Of a stretch of 22,917 nucleotides of DNA, positions 14,380 to 21,490 are shown piece by piece. Location of the stretch: positions 1-22,917 of the forward strand of contig JAFLEE010000082.1 in assembly GCA_017302015.1 (NCBI GenBank), read 5' to 3'. Positions within the stretch are counted from its first letter, which is position 1. Every line of letters starts with the position of its first letter. The DNA comes from Spirochaetota bacterium. GTDB taxonomy: Bacteria > Spirochaetota > UBA12135 > COTS27 > JAFLEE01. The notes under the pieces were generated by a model. The model was not told the DNA's origin and made no database searches. It was given only the letters and a program-made list of their open reading frames with translations. A program made the translations under genes and the position numbers.

Positions 14380-15969
14380 GTGATCCAAAGCGATTTCATC
14401 GAAGTGACCGAAGTCGAGGGCTCCCTGGCCTCCGGAAAGTGCCTGCTGAAGTTCACGCCGAAGACCGAACATCTTCGCTTTGTGGCCTCGGGCCGCGGCA
14501 TGGGGAACCTTCGGGCGACGATCCCCTTCGGGGAAAGCGGGTCGAGTTACACCTTCCTCGGGCTCGCCAGCGACCTGGGCGGCCTGCTTCTCTCCACCCC
14601 GGTGCCCCTGCCCGAGTACGCCCGCTTCACCATCTCCGGCGACACGGTGCGCGTCGAGTCCCCGGTGGCGGTGAAGGCCGAAGCGTCCAAAGAGGGCCTC
14701 GCGGCGCTCCTCCTCGCCTATGGCGAGCGCCACAAAAGCCCGTCCATCCCCGCGCCGGTCTTCGGCTGGAACTCCTGGGACAATTTCAACGCCTCCGTGA
14801 CCGAGGCCGATATCCTCGCGAACATGGATGCCATCGAGAAGCGCCCGTGGCTCAAGGAAAAACTCACCCATATCATCATCGACGACGGCTGGCAGACGAA
14901 TTGGGGCGAGTGGACGGTCAACGGGAAATTCCCCCGGGGCATGGACTGGCTGGCCAAGGAGATCCGCCGCCGCGGCTTCACCCCGGGGCTCTGGTTGGCG
15001 CCCCTCATGGTCGAGCCGGCGACGCCCCTCTACCAGCGGCATTCGGAATGCCTGCTGAAAGACACCAAGGGCCATCCCTACCTCGTGAACCTGGGCCACA
15101 CCCGCACCTTCTACGCCCTCGATCTCTCGGTGAAGAAGTCCGAGGCCTTCCTGCGGGAGACGTTCAAGCGGGTCGCGGATTGGGGCTACGAGTACCTCAA
15201 ACTGGATTTCCTCTATAATCAGGCGGAGTGCCTGGAGAACGGCGACGGGTTCGCCGCGGAAAAATCGTGGAGCACCAACGAGCACGTGCGGCGCCTGCTC
15301 GCCCTCGTGCGCGAGGTCTGCGGGCCCAAGACCTTCGTGGTGGCCTGCAACCCGCTCTATGAGCTCGGCGGCAAGGACATCCAGGAAGCCCGCCTCACCA
15401 ACGATATTGCCTCGTTCTGGGAGAACGCGATGCTCTGCCTCAACGCCCACGCCGCGCGCTTCTTCATGGCGCGCCGCTGGCTCTTGGCCGACCCCGATTT
15501 CACCGTGGTGCGCGTCCCCGGCGCGACTTGGGATGCGGGTCCCCACCCCTTCCACTGCGAGGTCGCCTGGAACCGCAACCAGGAGAATAAGGGCTGGCGG
15601 CGCGGTAAATTCTGGACCGAATCCGAGATGAAGGTCGCCTTCGTCCTCGACCTGCTCTCCGGCGGGAGCATCATCTTGGGGGACCATCTGCCCCAGCTCA
15701 ACGCCCAGGGCGATGCGTACCTCAAATTGGCCCTGAAATACGGCGGCGGCGAGCCCGCCGCGCCGCTGGATCTCGACGGACGGCGCAGCCTTCCCTGCAT
15801 CTGGAAAAATGACCGATTGGTGGCCTTCCTCAACCCCTACGAGACGCATCTGAAACTCTCCGTTCCGGCCGGGGTGCGCTTGGGGAAGGAGATCTTCACC
15901 GGCGAGGAAGGCGTGGCCTCCGCCGTGCCCCTCGCGCCCCACAGCACCCGGGTCTACGAACTCGCCTGA
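14380..15969 (+). CDS. GH36-like alpha-galactosidase
   Basis: A 529-residue protein, shorter than typical GH36 enzymes (~700), without signal peptide. A beta-rich N-terminal domain (1-125) precedes a TIM barrel starting at PVFGWNSWDNF. Barrel signatures include IIIDDGWQTNWGEW, GFTPGLWLAPLMVEP, the nucleophile strand YLKLDFLY (D276) and RLTNDIASFWEN with the acid/base D342. These match the KxD and RxSxD-type motifs of clan GH-D alpha-galactosidases. It would remove terminal alpha-galactosyl (or alpha-N-acetylgalactosaminyl) groups from oligosaccharides in the cytoplasm. The GTG start at 14380 has a GAGG Shine-Dalgarno 7 bases upstream. The 172-base gap after the beta-helix gene contains a possible -10 (TATCAT, 14342-14347) but no terminator, so it may have its own promoter. 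Confidence 0.88.
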   Translation: MIQSDFIEVTEVEGSLASGKCLLKFTPKTEHLRFVASGRGMGNLRATIPFGESGSSYTFLGLASDLGGLLLSTPVPLPEYARFTISGDTVRVESPVAVKAEASKEGLAALLLAYGERHKSPSIPAPVFGWNSWDNFNASVTEADILANMDAIEKRPWLKEKLTHIIIDDGWQTNWGEWTVNGKFPRGMDWLAKEIRRRGFTPGLWLAPLMVEPATPLYQRHSECLLKDTKGHPYLVNLGHTRTFYALDLSVKKSEAFLRETFKRVADWGYEYLKLDFLYNQAECLENGDGFAAEKSWSTNEHVRRLLALVREVCGPKTFVVACNPLYELGGKDIQEARLTNDIASFWENAMLCLNAHAARFFMARRWLLADPDFTVVRVPGATWDAGPHPFHCEVAWNRNQENKGWRRGKFWTESEMKVAFVLDLLSGGSIILGDHLPQLNAQGDAYLKLALKYGGGEPAAPLDLDGRRSLPCIWKNDRLVAFLNPYETHLKLSVPAGVRLGKEIFTGEEGVASAVPLAPHSTRVYELA

Positions 15970-15999
15970 GCTCGCGGGGAATGGAACGAATGGGCCCTT

Positions 16000-16058
16000 G
16001 CCGCCGAAGCCCGTCCGGGTGCCCCGCGACCCCGCGCGGGGTTCGGACCCTCGGCGGC
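16000..16058. other. Nested inverted repeats between the GH36 and AraC genes
   Basis: GCCGCCGA (16000-16007) pairs with TCGGCGGC (16051-16058). Inside lies a perfect 14-bp palindrome, ACCCCGCGCGGGGT (16029-16042), and a smaller CCCG/CGGG pair. No T-run follows on either strand. It may act as a transcript-end structure, mRNA-stabilising hairpin or protein-binding site; chance is possible at this GC content. It is 31 bases before the AraC start. Confidence 0.4.
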
Positions 16059-16089
16059 GCTTCACCCGCGCCTTTGGGATCGTGACGCG

Positions 16090-16908
16090 ATGATCCTCTC
16101 CTCATTCCTCACGGTGCACCTGACGGCCGGGAAGGCCAGCGGCGACCACGCCCATGACGCCACCGAACTCGTGTGCATCGACGGCTGCGACGGCTACGTC
16201 TGGTTCGGCGACCGCAAGCGGGCCTATCGCGAGGGCGATCTCCTCGTGCACCCGGCGCGCAGCCGCCATCGGGCCTCCAATCGCCAGGCCGGGCGCCATC
16301 ATTGCCTGGGGCTCAAGGGACCCGAACTCTCGGGGCTGGGGGAGGGCATCGTCCACGGCGGGCCCGGCCTCTTGCGGCTCTTCCGCGGCATGTCGGAAGA
16401 ATTGGCCGCGCGCCGCCCCCAGTTCCGGCCCATCATCGAAGCCATGGCCCAGGAGGCCCTCCACCGCGTGCTCCGCCTCCAAGAGGAGGTCGCCCAGCCC
16501 CTGGAGAAGAAGCTTCCGGCGGATGAATCCCCCCTGAAGGGAACCCTGTCGCTCCAGACCATGGGCGGTTCCCCGAAACTGGAGGCCGTGCGCCGGCGCC
16601 TAGAAGACGCCGTGGGCGAGCGCATCGATCTCGGCACGCTCTCCGGCGAACTCCTCCTGAGCAAAGATTACCTGCGACACGCCTTCAAGAAGGAATACGG
16701 CTTAAGTCCGATGCAGTACCTCATCCGCAAGCGCATCGACGTGGCCAAGGTGCTCCTCGATACCTCCCCGCTTAAATCCCGGGAGATCGCCGAGCGCTGC
16801 GGCTTCGAGAACGAGTTCTATTTCAGCCGTCTCTTCCGCCAGGTCGCCGGCATGCCGCCCACGGATTGGCGCAAGCGCCACGTACGGGGAGGGGAGGAGC
16901 AGCGATAG
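16090..16908 (+). CDS. AraC-family transcriptional regulator with cupin sensor
   Basis: The 272-residue protein has an N-terminal cupin-like sensor domain (DHAHDATELVCIDG, GDLLVHPARSRHRASN) and a C-terminal double helix-turn-helix of the AraC/XylS family. The latter includes LSGELLLSKDYLRHAFKKEYGLSPMQYLIRKRIDVAKVLL and IAERCGFENEFYFSRLFRQVAGMPPTDWRKR, the hallmark second HTH. These regulators usually activate sugar-utilisation genes on binding a ligand. It probably controls the adjacent GH36 gene or the whole polysaccharide locus alongside the GntR/LacI hybrid. ATG 16090 is used; the Shine-Dalgarno is weak. It ends the plus-strand carbohydrate locus and is followed by a small GC hairpin (16909-16923). 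Confidence 0.93.
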   Translation: MILSSFLTVHLTAGKASGDHAHDATELVCIDGCDGYVWFGDRKRAYREGDLLVHPARSRHRASNRQAGRHHCLGLKGPELSGLGEGIVHGGPGLLRLFRGMSEELAARRPQFRPIIEAMAQEALHRVLRLQEEVAQPLEKKLPADESPLKGTLSLQTMGGSPKLEAVRRRLEDAVGERIDLGTLSGELLLSKDYLRHAFKKEYGLSPMQYLIRKRIDVAKVLLDTSPLKSREIAERCGFENEFYFSRLFRQVAGMPPTDWRKRHVRGGEEQR

Positions 16909-16970
16909 CGGCCCTTCGGGCCGGAGGAGGGGGGTTTTGAAACCCTGGCCTCGCCGGGGCTTGCCTTCTT

Positions 16971-17085
16971 CCAACGGCAGGTGGGAATCCCTTCCGTCGC
17001 GCCGCAGCGCCAGCGGGCGGGCTCGAACGCGGTTTTATAGGTGGCGCTGAGGCGCTCCTCCAGGGACTCCCACCTGCCGCTTTGG
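16971..17085. repeat. Long imperfect hairpin (REP-like element)
   Basis: Within the 365-base intergenic stretch, 16975-16992 pairs with 17062-17079 at 17 of 18 positions. The outer CCAA (16971-16974) pairs with TTGG (17082-17085) across a 2-base bulge. After an unpaired 6-by-6 internal loop, 16999-17012 pairs with 17042-17055 at 13 of 14 positions, closing a 29-base loop. The whole 115-base unit folds into one two-stage stem on either strand. It carries no recognisable promoter, Shine-Dalgarno or T-run. The shape is that of a dispersed palindromic (REP/MITE-like) element or structured RNA. No second copy was noticed in this window. Confidence 0.6.
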
Positions 17086-17113
17086 ATATGGCTTCCACCG
17101 GCGAGGGTCAGGT

Positions 17114-17130
17114 AAAAGGCTTCGCCTTTT
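17114..17130. terminator. Weak terminator-like hairpin
   Basis: AAAAGGC-TTC-GCCTTTT is a perfect 7-bp stem with a 3-base loop; the A-run/T-run ends give four T on each strand after the GC core. It could end AraC-side transcription before the efflux operon. The short GC core makes it weak. Confidence 0.4.
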
Positions 17131-17209
17131 GCGGGGGGTGGGGGGTGGGAGAATCGAATTTCTCCTGCATATATTATTGAGTTTCAGGGGATTTTAGACT
17201 CGAAAATAC

Positions 17210-17227
17210 ATACCGACCGGTCGGAAT
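17210..17227. promoter_or_regulatory. TetR-family operator of the efflux operon
   Basis: ATACCGACCGGTCGGAAT contains a perfect 12-bp palindrome CCGACCGGTCGG (17213-17224) and extends to 18 bp with a single mismatched pair. The GACCGGTC core and size match TetR-type operators. It overlaps the expected -35 position of the promoter whose -10 is TATACT at 17233-17238, so binding would block RNA polymerase. The TetR gene at 20897-21490 in the same operon is the likely binder. Confidence 0.75.
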
Positions 17228-17232
17228 TGTGT

Positions 17233-17238
17233 TATACT
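17233..17238 (+). promoter_or_regulatory. -10 element of the efflux operon promoter
   Basis: TATACT (five of six) lies 36 bases before the RND start codon, with predicted start of transcription near 17245. No consensus -35 is present; the position is occupied by the TetR-type palindrome. The preceding 17168-17210 stretch is unusually AT-rich for this genome. Confidence 0.6.
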
Positions 17239-17273
17239 GTTGGGGTCTGCTCTTCGAACCCGGAGGCCCCTTC

Positions 17274-20200
17274 GTGCATCTCGCCGACCTCTCCATCAAA
17301 CAACCCGTGTTCATCCTGTGCATCACGGTGCTGCTCCTGGCCACAGGGGCCTTCTTCTCACGCAAGCTCGGCGTCGACCTCATGCCCAACGTCAATTTCC
17401 CCTTCGTCATGGTGCGCACGATCTATCCCGGGGCGGGGCCCAAGGAAGTGGAGAGCCAGGTGACGCAGATCCTCGAGGACGAGATCAGCGGGATCCAGGG
17501 CGTGCGCAAGCTGCGCAGCGAGAGCCACGAGGGCTTCTCGCTCCTCGTCATCGAGTTCGATATGGATTCGGACCTCAAGTACGACCTCCAACTCGTGCGC
17601 GACCGGGTGGGCCTCGTGCGCCCCAAACTCCCCACGGAGGTCCGGGAGCCCACGATCCAGGCCTATAACCCGGGGGACACGCCGATCCTGCTCATCGCCC
17701 TGCGGGGGGCCCTGCCCCAGAGCGAACTCTTCGACCTCGCCAACGAGGTGGTGAAGCCCCGCCTCGAGCAGGTCAAGCAGGTCGCCCAGATCGACATCCT
17801 CGGGGGGCGCAAGCGGGAGATCCTCGTGGAACTCGACCGGGAGAAACTCGGCGAACGGGAGGTCTCGGCCCTGGAGGTCTCGCGCCAACTCCACAACGTG
17901 GGGAAGAACATCCCCGTCGGGAAGAAGACCGACCGGGAGGAGAAGACGGTCTACCGGGCCCTGGGCGAGTTCCGCACCCTCGCCGACATCCAGAACACGG
18001 TCGTGCGCCTGGCGGGCAACGAGATCCCCCTCACCCTCGGCCAGGTCGGCCGAGTCGTCGACACGCTGGAGGAGGAGAAGAACCGCTCCTTCGTCAGCGG
18101 GGAGCCGGCGCTCCTCTTCTCCATCTACCGCCAGAGCGGGGCGAACACCGTGGAGGTCGCCCATAGCGTCACCCGGCGCCTAGCCGAGGTGAACGACGCG
18201 CTTAAGGGCCGCCCCGGCTCGCCCCAGCTCACCCTGGTGCGCGACGGGGGGCGCCCGATCCGCGCCAACGTGGCCGACGTCAACGAGTCGATCTTCTTCG
18301 GCATCGTGCTCACCGTGCTCGTCGTGTGGTTCTTCCTCGGCAGCGCGCGCGCGACCTTCATCACCGGCCTGGCGCTGCCGACCTCGCTCTTGGGCGCGTT
18401 CATCCTGATGTACGCCATGGGGTTCTCGGTGAACATGCTCACCATGCTCGCCCTCTCCCTCACCGTCGGGCTCCTCATCGACGACGCCATCGTGGTGCGC
18501 GAGAACATCTTCCGCCACGTGGAACTGGGCCACCCGCCGCGGGAGGCCTCGCTCCTGGGCACCAAGCAGGTCACCCTCGCCGTGACGGCCACGACCCTCA
18601 CGGTGCTCGCGGTCTTCGGCCCCATCGCCTTCATGCAGGGGCTCGTGGGGCGCTATTTCAAGGAGTTCGGCCTCACCATCTGCTTCGCCATGGCCATCAG
18701 CCTCTTCGATTCCCTCACCATCGCCCCCATGCTGTCGGCCTTCCTCATCGGCCCCGCCAAGGAGGCCCTCGCCACCCGCAACCCGGTGCGCCTCCTCGGC
18801 CGGGCCATCGCCCGGTTCTCCGAGGCCTCCCAGGCGGCCCTGGAGCGCGGCTACGCCCGCGTGCTCGATTTCGCGGTGCGCATGCCGGGGGCCATCATCG
18901 GAGCCTCGGTGCTCATTTTCATCCTCAGCCTCTATGTCGCCTGGGCTTGGGTGCCCAAGACCTTCATCCCCGCCCAGGACAGCGGGGAGTTTCCGGTGAC
19001 CGTCGAACTCCCCGAACGGGCGAGCCTCGACGCCACCGGGCGCCTATGCGCGGAGATCGACCGGAAGATCCGCGCCCACCCCGAGGTGTCCATGACGGTG
19101 CTCACCGTGGGGAACGTCCATGGCGAGGCCAATAAGGGCCATTTCTTCGTCTCCCTCGTGCCGCGCAAGGGGCGGACTATGGCCACTGGGGCTTTCAAAG
19201 AGATCCTGCGCCAGGAACTCAGGCCCTACGCCTGGGCGCGCCTCCAAGTGCGCGACGAAGACCCCCTGGGCAGCGGCCAGCACCCCTTCCTCATCAGCGT
19301 CATGGGCGAGGATTACGCCAAGGTGCGCGCCTCCGCGCTGCGCCTTCGCGACCGGCTGCGCACCCACCCCGCCCTGAAGGACGTGGACGCGGGCATCAGC
19401 GACGGGAGCCCCGAATACCAGGTGGTGCTCGACAAGGCGATGACCCGGGCCCTCGGCGTCTCCAGCGACGTGGTGGGGATGGAATTGCGCGCCCAGATCG
19501 AGGGCGCCGTCCCCGCCGTCTTCCGGTCGGAGGGGAAGGAATACGATATCCGCGTGCGCGTGCGGGAGGACCAGCGCGACCTCGGCGCGGATTTTTCGCG
19601 CATCCGAATCCCCAATATGAACGGCACGCTCGTGCCCCTGTCGCGCATCGCCTCCCCGGTAGCGGGCCAGGGCGTGGCCACCATCCACCGGGAGAACCGC
19701 ACGCGCTATGTCATGGTCATGTCCGATCTCGCCGCCGACGGGCCCGGCCTGGGCGTGGCGAGTTCCGAGGCCATTGGGCTCCTCGACGGCTCGCTCGAGG
19801 GGGGGAAGTACCGCGCGGATCCCGGGGTGACCTGGTCGCTCGCGGGCCAGACGACCTACTATAAGGAACTCATGTCGAGCATGGTCCTTGCCCTCGGACT
19901 GGGCGTGCTCTTCATCTTCCTGGTGCTTTCCAGCCTCTACCGATCCTTCGTCACCCCGCTCACCATCATGGTCGTGCTCCCCCTCGCGGTTTCGGGCGGC
20001 TTCCTCGCCCTGGGGATCTTCGGCAAGTCCCTCGATATCTTCTCGATGATCGGGGGGATCCTCCTCATCGGGGTCGCCACCAAGAACTCCATATTGCTGG
20101 TCGACCGCGCGGTCCAACTCCTCGCCGAGGGGAAATCCCGCGCCGAGGCGATCCGCGAGGCCGGGCTGGCGCGGCTTCGGCCCATCCTCATGACGAGCAT

Positions 20201-20417
20201 CGCCCTCATCGCGGGCATGGTGCCGGTGGCCGTAGGGCTCACCGAGGCCTCCAAGCAGCGCACGAGCATGGGCATCCTCCTCATCGGGGGCCTCGTGAGT
20301 TCCACCCTGCTGAGCCTCGTCGTCATCCCGGCGGTCTTCTCCCCGATCGATCGCCTGCGGGAATGGAGTTCGGCCCTCATCGGCCGGCTCTCCTCGCCGA
20401 AGGGGCGCGGGGCCTGA
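17274..20417 (+). CDS. HAE1-type RND efflux transporter, inner-membrane pump subunit
   Basis: The 1047-residue length is standard for AcrB/MexB-type pumps. Helix 1 follows the family opening (SIKQPVFILCITVLLLATGAFF, then LGVDLMPNVNFPFVMVRTIYPGAGPKEVESQV). The proton-relay pair is present in helix 4 (GLLIDDAIVVREN, D403/D404) and the helix-10 lysine in GVATKNSILLVD (K937). Two large periplasmic loops lie at about 35-330 and 560-865, as in the drug-efflux group. It would export drugs or lipophilic compounds using proton motive force, as a trimer with a periplasmic adaptor and an outer-membrane channel; neither is encoded here. The start is GTG 17274, with GGAGG 7 bases upstream; the frame extends further upstream but only into the promoter. 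First gene of an operon with DUF2141, TetR and a methyltransferase. Confidence 0.95.
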   Translation: MHLADLSIKQPVFILCITVLLLATGAFFSRKLGVDLMPNVNFPFVMVRTIYPGAGPKEVESQVTQILEDEISGIQGVRKLRSESHEGFSLLVIEFDMDSDLKYDLQLVRDRVGLVRPKLPTEVREPTIQAYNPGDTPILLIALRGALPQSELFDLANEVVKPRLEQVKQVAQIDILGGRKREILVELDREKLGEREVSALEVSRQLHNVGKNIPVGKKTDREEKTVYRALGEFRTLADIQNTVVRLAGNEIPLTLGQVGRVVDTLEEEKNRSFVSGEPALLFSIYRQSGANTVEVAHSVTRRLAEVNDALKGRPGSPQLTLVRDGGRPIRANVADVNESIFFGIVLTVLVVWFFLGSARATFITGLALPTSLLGAFILMYAMGFSVNMLTMLALSLTVGLLIDDAIVVRENIFRHVELGHPPREASLLGTKQVTLAVTATTLTVLAVFGPIAFMQGLVGRYFKEFGLTICFAMAISLFDSLTIAPMLSAFLIGPAKEALATRNPVRLLGRAIARFSEASQAALERGYARVLDFAVRMPGAIIGASVLIFILSLYVAWAWVPKTFIPAQDSGEFPVTVELPERASLDATGRLCAEIDRKIRAHPEVSMTVLTVGNVHGEANKGHFFVSLVPRKGRTMATGAFKEILRQELRPYAWARLQVRDEDPLGSGQHPFLISVMGEDYAKVRASALRLRDRLRTHPALKDVDAGISDGSPEYQVVLDKAMTRALGVSSDVVGMELRAQIEGAVPAVFRSEGKEYDIRVRVREDQRDLGADFSRIRIPNMNGTLVPLSRIASPVAGQGVATIHRENRTRYVMVMSDLAADGPGLGVASSEAIGLLDGSLEGGKYRADPGVTWSLAGQTTYYKELMSSMVLALGLGVLFIFLVLSSLYRSFVTPLTIMVVLPLAVSGGFLALGIFGKSLDIFSMIGGILLIGVATKNSILLVDRAVQLLAEGKSRAEAIREAGLARLRPILMTSIALIAGMVPVAVGLTEASKQRTSMGILLIGGLVSSTLLSLVVIPAVFSPIDRLREWSSALIGRLSSPKGRGA

Positions 20418-20444
20418 CGGAGCGGCGGGAGAAGGGAGGACCGA

Positions 20445-20879
20445 ATGAAATTAGGATGGCTCGCGCTGCTCGTTCTTTTCGCGATCCAGGACCGATCCTG
20501 GGCCGGGACGCCCCTCTTCTTCCACGTCAGCGGCGTGCGCAAAGACGGCATCCTCCACGCGGGCCTCTTCCGCAGGACCGACCCGTTCCTCAAGGCGGGG
20601 GGGGAGTTCCTGCGCGCCGCCACCAACGCCCGGGCGCTGGAAACGGCGGTGATCGGGTGGGACGACGTGCCTTTCGGGACGTACGCCCTGGCCCTCTACC
20701 TCGACGTGAACCGCAACGGCAGGGCTGATCGGGGCCTCCTCGGCATCCCCCTGGAGCCCTTCGGGTTCTATCGCCACATGAAGGTGCTCATCGGCGCGCC
20801 CCGTTTCGAGGATTGCGCGTTCCAAGTCACGGCCGCGAGCAACGTCTTCCAGGCGACCCTGCAGGAATGGGGCAAATAG
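20445..20879 (+). CDS. DUF2141-like secreted protein
   Basis: The 144-residue protein has a signal peptide (MKLGWLALLVLFAIQDRSWAG). Its mature part carries the DUF2141 pattern: a beta-rich start (FFHVSGVRKDGILHAGLF), then FGTYALALYLDVNRNGRADRGLLGIPLEPFGFYRHM, with the DxNxNGxxD and GIPxEPxGF signature, and PRFEDCAFQVT. Family function is unknown; members are small periplasmic or extracellular beta proteins. A strong Shine-Dalgarno (GGGAGGA, 20434-20440) precedes ATG 20445, 27 bases after the RND stop. Placement between an efflux pump and its regulator suggests a periplasmic accessory role (inference). Confidence 0.85.
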   Translation: MKLGWLALLVLFAIQDRSWAGTPLFFHVSGVRKDGILHAGLFRRTDPFLKAGGEFLRAATNARALETAVIGWDDVPFGTYALALYLDVNRNGRADRGLLGIPLEPFGFYRHMKVLIGAPRFEDCAFQVTAASNVFQATLQEWGK

Positions 20880-20896
20880 TAAAATCGGAGGGCCCC

Positions 20897-21490
20897 ATGC
20901 AGGAACGAAGCCAGAAAACCCGGTCGCTCATCCAGAAGGCCGCCCTCAAACTTTTCGCCAAGAACGGCTTCGACGCCACGGGCGTCGCCGAGGTCTGCAA
21001 GGCGGCCGGGGTCAGCAAGGGCTCCTTCTACCACCATTACGGCGCCAAGCAGGACGTCTTCATCGACCTCCTCGAGACCTGGGTGGCCGAGCTCGAGGCC
21101 GAACTGAGGCAGACGATGGCGTCTTCGCGGAACGTGCCCGAGGCCATCGCGGCCATCGCCAGCAAGACCAAGAAGATCTTCAAGGATTCCGACGGAACCT
21201 TCCACATCTTCCTCGAGTTCTGGTCCCAGGCGAGCCATGACCCCGTGGTCTGGAAGAAGACGGTGGCGCCCTATGCCCGCTTCCTCGCGCTCTTCGAGGG
21301 GGTCGTCCAAAGGGGCATCGACGAGGGGTCCCTCAAGCCGGTCAACGCCAAATTCGTCTCCCGGGTGCTCATCTCCCTGGCCCTCGGCATCATCGCCCAG
21401 GGCCTCTTCATGCCCAAGGGCGAGCCGTGGGATGTGCTGGCTCGGGAATCCATCGAATATTTCATCAAGGGGATCGTCAAAGAACCATGA
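20897..21490 (+). CDS. TetR-family transcriptional repressor
   Basis: The 197-residue protein begins with a classic TetR HTH: TRSLIQKAALKLFAKNGFDATGVAEVCKAAGVSKGSFYHHYGAKQDVFIDLLETW (about residues 8-61). An all-helical ligand-binding and dimerisation domain follows (IFLEFWSQASHDPVVWKKTVAPYARFLALFEGVVQRGIDEG). It is most likely the repressor of the upstream RND operon through the palindrome at 17210-17227, and so autoregulated. ATG 20897 follows GGAGG with 5-base spacing and lies 17 bases after the DUF2141 stop. The inducer is unknown. The end overlaps the methyltransferase start (ATGA). Confidence 0.95.
   Translation: MQERSQKTRSLIQKAALKLFAKNGFDATGVAEVCKAAGVSKGSFYHHYGAKQDVFIDLLETWVAELEAELRQTMASSRNVPEAIAAIASKTKKIFKDSDGTFHIFLEFWSQASHDPVVWKKTVAPYARFLALFEGVVQRGIDEGSLKPVNAKFVSRVLISLALGIIAQGLFMPKGEPWDVLARESIEYFIKGIVKEP

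Noticed and set aside
14347-16065. 572-residue minus-strand open frame
   Set aside because: It is antisense to the GH36-like gene, whose catalytic motifs are on the plus strand.
16909-16945. Terminator after the AraC gene from the CGGCCC-TTC-GGGCCG hairpin
   Set aside because: The stem is good but the T4 run begins more than 10 bases later after a G-rich stretch, so it does not meet intrinsic terminator geometry.
17013-17041. tRNA-like T-loop (GTTCGAG on the minus strand) in the hairpin loop
   Set aside because: No T-stem, acceptor stem or anticodon arm can be built around it.
16971-17087. Integron attC site
   Set aside because: The ends (TTCCAAC and TTTGGAT) vaguely resemble R boxes, but the outer stem is an unbroken 18 bp, core-site bases mismatch, and there is no integrase or cassette array.
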